Assembly (NCBI GenBank): GCA_045577695.1
Contig: JAZNIW010000057.1
Coordinates: 1 to 8,098 of the forward strand
From: UMGS1279 sp045577695
GTDB taxonomy: Bacteria; Bacillota; Clostridia; Oscillospirales; Acutalibacteraceae
Direction of reading: 5' to 3'
DNA length: 8,098 nucleotides
The translations under genes were made by a program, and so were the position numbers. The notes under the pieces are model-generated. The model was not told the origin of the DNA. It did not search any database and saw only the letters and a list, made by a program, of their open reading frames with translations. Shown here piece by piece: positions 6,027 to 8,098 of this stretch (position 1 is its first letter; every line of letters begins with the position of its first letter).

Positions 6027-7025
6027 TTAATTTAATATAACCTCTTCATATTCTCCATCAGCAGAATAGCATCTAACTCCAAAATCAGACGAAACATAAA
6101 CCTCATCATCCGAACCTACAAACAAACTGCTGTAAACCGGCAATTCTACAATTTTTTCTATGGAATTATCGCTTAAATTGAAACGATAAACAATTTCATT
6201 TGAATTGCTTTCAACTTTAAAGAAAGCAAATTTATCATATGAAACAAATTCATAAATCGCATCTGGAAAATCAGAGATTTTCAACGTGTCTTTTTCATAA
6301 TTATAAACATATATTCTCGATTTTGAAGTTTTTTCATCCCTATAAACGAACGCAATATACTGCGAGTTAAAATTTACACCATCTAAAATATCATTATACA
6401 TCATATGTTTTAACTCAAATCCACCAATTAAAACACTCTTATCATTTTTGACATCATATTTATAAATACTACAATTCGAATTTTTTTGAGATATATAATT
6501 TAATTGATTATTTACAACTCCACACGCAGAAATATTTTTTGCGACTGTAATTTGTTTTCCCGTTTTAAGCGTTATTGCAACAATATCTTTTATAAGCGAA
6601 TCGTCTTTGCCAACTTCAACATATAAAATATCATCAACAAGATAGTATGTATATATTCTTTCTGCATTAATGGTTGCAATTTTTCTTGTTTTTTCAGCCT
6701 TTAAATCGTATTCAAAAAATTCAATTCCAAATGAAATATCATCATCTGCATAAATCAATTTGTCGTTAATAACCTGAGCATCATAGCAATAAGAAAGGGT
6801 TCGGATTCTATGCTTTCCTTTAATATCCGTTACATATAAATTAAAAACTAAATTATTTTCAATAGAATAAATAAAATCATTTCCTATCCAACAACCAGAA
6901 CCCGCCGAGATGTTATTATAGTTCAAATTTATATTATCTTGTTTTATATAAGTTTGAGTGCTATTGCAGGAACATAGTAAGCAAAGCATAACCATAACAA
7001 TTACAACTGAAATCACTTTTTTCAT
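6027..7025 (-). CDS. Lipoprotein with predicted beta-propeller repeats
   Basis: From the ATG at 7025 the protein has 332 residues and opens with a lipoprotein signal: MKK, a hydrophobic run, then the lipobox L-C-S-C with lipidated C20. It should be anchored on the outer face of the membrane. The rest is a series of about 40-residue beta-rich segments with recurring patterns (for example DDILYVEV, NNQLNYIS, NSQYIAFVY, DDEVYVSS). This is typical of DUF5050-type or six/seven-bladed beta-propeller surface proteins. It has no catalytic motif; binding of a partner or ligand is the usual inference. A reading from 7073 adds 16 residues before MKK and would place that start inside the -35 box, so 7025 is chosen. 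It is markedly AT-rich, with many AAT, AAA and ATA codons. The gap to the next gene is 76 bases. Confidence 0.78.
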   Translation of the reverse strand: MKKVISVVIVMVMLCLLCSCNSTQTYIKQDNINLNYNNISAGSGCWIGNDFIYSIENNLVFNLYVTDIKGKHRIRTLSYCYDAQVINDKLIYADDDISFGIEFFEYDLKAEKTRKIATINAERIYTYYLVDDILYVEVGKDDSLIKDIVAITLKTGKQITVAKNISACGVVNNQLNYISQKNSNCSIYKYDVKNDKSVLIGGFELKHMMYNDILDGVNFNSQYIAFVYRDEKTSKSRIYVYNYEKDTLKISDFPDAIYEFVSYDKFAFFKVESNSNEIVYRFNLSDNSIEKIVELPVYSSLFVGSDDEVYVSSDFGVRCYSADGEYEEVILN

Positions 7026-7028
7026 ATC

Positions 7029-7037
7029 ATCACCGCC
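7029..7037 (-). promoter_or_regulatory. Ribosome binding site that decides the lipoprotein start
   Basis: The minus strand reads GGCGGTGAT directly before the ATG at 7025. Its GGCGG core is 7 bases away and the match to the anti-Shine-Dalgarno sequence is good. The mRNA leader would be only about 13 bases long given the promoter position. Confidence 0.75.
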
Positions 7038-7044
7038 TATGTAT

Positions 7045-7073
7045 AGTATAGCATAAAAGCGATAAAATCGCAA
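7045..7073 (-). promoter_or_regulatory. Promoter of the lipoprotein gene, with shared 15-base core
   Basis: On the minus strand TTGCGA (7068-7073), 17 bases, TATACT (7045-7050). The 15 bases 7047-7061 (minus: CGCTTTTATGCTATA) are identical to those in the promoter of the DUF4375-like gene. The identity covers the spacer end as well as the -10 box, so it is not just consensus. Confidence 0.78.
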
Positions 7074-7075
7074 TA

Positions 7076-7176
7076 ATTATTCATTATTCATCAGCCGTAG
7101 GCGACTTCATTATTCATTCGAAAATCCGTTCTTTATTTAATGAATAATGAATGATAAAAAATGAATAGTGAATAAT
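7076..7176. repeat. Nested AT-rich inverted repeat
   Basis: Two inverted pairs are nested. The outer pair is 7076-7091 with 7161-7176, 15 of 16 bases. The inner pair is 7106-7118 with 7139-7151, 13 of 13. Both are built from a repeating TTCATTAT unit. The central segment 7119-7131 (CGAAAATCCGTTC) reappears inverted at 7203-7215 in the neighbouring hairpin. The element resembles small palindromic, MITE-like repeats, but no transposase or target duplication is visible. Confidence 0.7.
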
Positions 7177-7177
7177 A

Positions 7178-7219
7178 CAAACGAAAATCCGCCCACTTTC
7201 GTGAACGGATTTTCGTTTG
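7178..7219 (-). terminator. Hairpin downstream of the DUF4375-like gene, possible terminator
   Basis: A perfect 14-bp stem (7178-7191 with 7206-7219) has a 14-base loop. On the minus strand it follows the gene and the 55-base repeat element. The outgoing sequence TATTATTC is only moderately T-rich, so its terminator activity is uncertain. It may instead be part of the composite repeat. Confidence 0.45.
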
Positions 7220-7270
7220 GGTGTTTTGAACTTAATACACGAATAAAATGTGCCTGAAAACCGAGATTTT
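7216..7270. repeat. 55-base direct repeat element, copy 1
   Basis: This block matches 7907-7963 over 53 of 57 aligned columns, with two substitutions and two single-base gaps. Its core reads ACACGAATAAAATGTGCC. It lies 13 bases from the stop codon of the DUF4375-like gene and has no open reading frame or strong internal stem. The two copies flank that gene in the same orientation. Confidence 0.9.
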
Positions 7271-7283
7271 TATCCGATAACAA

Positions 7284-7688
7284 TCAGATTTCTAATGTAT
7301 TAGCATATTCTTGTAATATGCAATTTATTTGCTCTTCATTTTCATAAAAAACATCATCACATTGTTCTAAAATTTCTTCTGCTTTTTCATCGTCTTCTTT
7401 TTCTTCTAATATCAAATGTGCCTTATATGCTTTTTGAAGATTTTTATTTAAAAGGGGTGTGAGAATTTCTCCCAAAGCAGACATTTCTTTTTTCAAATCA
7501 CTTACATTATCTACGTTGTAAAAATACTGACTGTGTCCACCATTGTTAATTTCACTTTGGTAGGTCATTAGTTCCGCATATGGCGATTTTACTTTTTCTT
7601 CTGTCCATAATTCCCACATTTTGTTCCATTTAAGTTGTTCTTCTGTCAATTCAACTTTCTTTTTCTTAAATATATCAAACAAACCCAT
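7284..7688 (-). CDS. DUF4375-like small protein
   Basis: The protein has 134 residues. It starts with the basic amphipathic segment MGLFDIFKKKK, has a helical, acidic C-terminal half, and carries NNGGHSQYF at 48-56. That motif matches the NNGGxxQ(Y/F)F signature I associate with the DUF4375 family, where it is the best conserved part. The function of the family is unknown; members are often found scattered in accessory regions and sometimes near immunity-protein genes, which is only a weak hint. AAGGAG about 8 bases before the ATG supports the start. The gene has its own promoter and is flanked by the two copies of the 55-base repeat, so it sits in a cassette-like unit. Confidence 0.75.
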   Translation of the reverse strand: MGLFDIFKKKKVELTEEQLKWNKMWELWTEEKVKSPYAELMTYQSEINNGGHSQYFYNVDNVSDLKKEMSALGEILTPLLNKNLQKAYKAHLILEEKEDDEKAEEILEQCDDVFYENEEQINCILQEYANTLEI

Positions 7689-7708
7689 AAAATCATCTCC
7701 TTGGGTGT

Positions 7709-7737
7709 ATTATAGCATAAAAGCGGCAGTAAATCAA
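7709..7737 (-). promoter_or_regulatory. Promoter of the DUF4375-like gene, with shared 15-base core
   Basis: On the minus strand TTGATT (7732-7737), 17 bases, TATAAT (7709-7714). Bases 7711-7725 are identical to 7047-7061 in the lipoprotein promoter. A small hairpin (CAATGC-GGA-GCATTG, 7735-7749) overlaps the -35 box. Confidence 0.8.
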
Positions 7738-7774
7738 TGCGGAGCATTGTATATATAATTAGTGGCGGAGCCAC
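7735..7774. repeat. Pair of short hairpins with identical GGA loops
   Basis: CAATGC-GGA-GCATTG (7735-7749) and GTGGC-GGA-GCCAC (7762-7774) are two perfect mini-palindromes. They share the same three-base loop on different stems and are separated by an AT-rich spacer. The other spacer has a shorter analogue, GCC-GTA-GGC, at 7094-7102. Confidence 0.6.
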
Positions 7775-7775
7775 A

Positions 7776-7868
7776 CCTTTTCTTTTATCTCTTCTCTCTT
7801 ATCTTTTATCTGGAAAAGTCACACATTGTTTAGAGAAGAGCGAAAAGAGAACAGAGAAAAGTGAAGAG
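7776..7868. repeat. Pyrimidine tract and purine tract forming an imperfect inverted repeat
   Basis: A C/T-rich arm (about 7776-7811) and a G/A-rich arm (about 7832-7868) are roughly complementary, with an exact 9-bp match 7789-7797 to 7832-7840. The intervening segment 7813-7825 (GAAAAGTCACACA) reappears perfectly inverted at 7892-7904 in the next hairpin. The layout matches that of 7076-7219 although the sequences differ. I see no reading frame here. Confidence 0.6.
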
Positions 7869-7870
7869 TA

Positions 7871-7910
7871 CAAAAAGAAAAAGCCACACGATGTGTGACT
7901 TTTCTTTTTG
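7871..7910 (-). terminator. Hairpin downstream of the right-edge gene, probable terminator
   Basis: An approximately 18-bp stem (7871-7889 with 7893-7910), with one bulged A and one mismatch that becomes a G-U wobble on the minus strand, closes a 3-base loop. On the minus strand it ends in CTTTTTCTTTTTG. It follows copy 2 of the 55-base element downstream of the partial gene. Confidence 0.55.
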
Positions 7911-7963
7911 GGAGTTTTGAACTTAATGACACGAATAAAATGTGCCTGAAAACTGAAGATTTT
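7907..7963. repeat. 55-base direct repeat element, copy 2
   Basis: This is the second copy of the element at 7216-7270, in the same orientation 691 bases away. It ends 12 bases from the stop codon of the right-edge gene. Both copies thus occupy the same place, just after a minus-strand stop codon and before a hairpin. Confidence 0.9.
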
Positions 7964-7975
7964 CTCTAATTTTAA

Positions 7976-8098
7976 CTATTCATCAGTATTTTTGCAAATA
8001 CCAGGACGAATATTGATAAGTTTACGATTGATTTCACCAATAGTTAATATAGAACCTAATTTAGTATCTTCATAAATACATTTGCCAACATAAACTTT
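7976..8098 (-). CDS. C-terminal end of an unrecognised protein (partial)
   Basis: The last 40 codons of a minus-strand gene are visible, ending with TAG at 7976-7978; the 5' part lies beyond the right edge. The peptide includes KVYVGKCIYEDTKLGSILTI and ends RPGICKNTDE. Open reading through the whole visible stretch, an AT-rich codon pattern like its neighbours, and the downstream 55-base element support a real gene. I do not recognise the family from this fragment. Confidence 0.55.
   Translation of the reverse strand, partial: KVYVGKCIYEDTKLGSILTIGEINRKLINIRPGICKNTDE

Noticed and set aside
7076..7219. CRISPR array
   Set aside because: The repeats are nested inverted repeats of an AT-rich unit rather than evenly spaced direct repeats with unique spacers, and no cas gene is present.
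7178..7963. Integron attC sites around the DUF4375-like gene
   Set aside because: The fold-over-sequence conservation is suggestive, but the RYYYAAC and GTTRRRY core boxes are not found at the expected ends, and no integrase is in the window.
7178..7963. Retron msr-msd non-coding RNA
   Set aside because: Inverted repeats and hairpins are present, but no reverse transcriptase is encoded in the window and the same structure occurs twice beside unrelated genes.

Overview
The window looks like a chromosomal segment of a low-to-moderate GC Firmicute, most likely a gut-type Clostridia (Oscillospiraceae/Ruminococcaceae-like). This rests on a SigH-like sigma factor, near-consensus TTGACA/TATAAT promoters with 17-base spacers, strong GGAGG ribosome binding sites, intrinsic terminators, and a tandem zinc-ribbon protein of a kind common in Clostridia. 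The genus cannot be fixed from sequence alone.

Layout. Bases 1-256 hold a tRNA-Lys(UUU) gene on the minus strand with its own consensus promoter and intrinsic terminator. Bases 390-1588 hold a minus-strand unit: a consensus promoter, a SigH-like sigma factor, a decayed tRNA-like remnant, a 92-residue double zinc-ribbon protein, then two large stem-loops. Divergent from it, on the plus strand, is a complete phospho-sugar mutase (alpha-phosphoglucomutase type) with its own promoter. A perfect 20-bp stem terminator separates it from the convergent minus-strand CPA2-type cation:proton antiporter, which also has a consensus promoter.

From about 4885 onward the character changes. All genes are on the minus strand, mostly of unknown function and visibly more AT-rich, and each readable one has its own promoter. 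They are a five-helix membrane protein, a lipoprotein predicted to fold as a beta-propeller, a small DUF4375-like protein, and the C-terminal end of an unrecognised protein cut by the window edge. This looks like an accessory region.

The most unusual feature is the pair of spacers around the DUF4375-like gene (7026-7283 and 7689-7975). Both share an identical 15-base promoter core at one end and a nearly identical 55-base element at the other, next to the stop codon of the upstream-lying minus gene. Between these, both show the same layout of inverted repeats and hairpins built from unrelated sequence. The gene therefore sits in a cassette-like unit. No integrase, transposase or reverse transcriptase is present in the window, so the agent that spreads these spacers, if any, is unknown.

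The first half reads as ordinary housekeeping and stress functions: translation, sporulation or competence-type sigma factor, sugar-phosphate metabolism and ion homeostasis. No pathway links the second-half genes.
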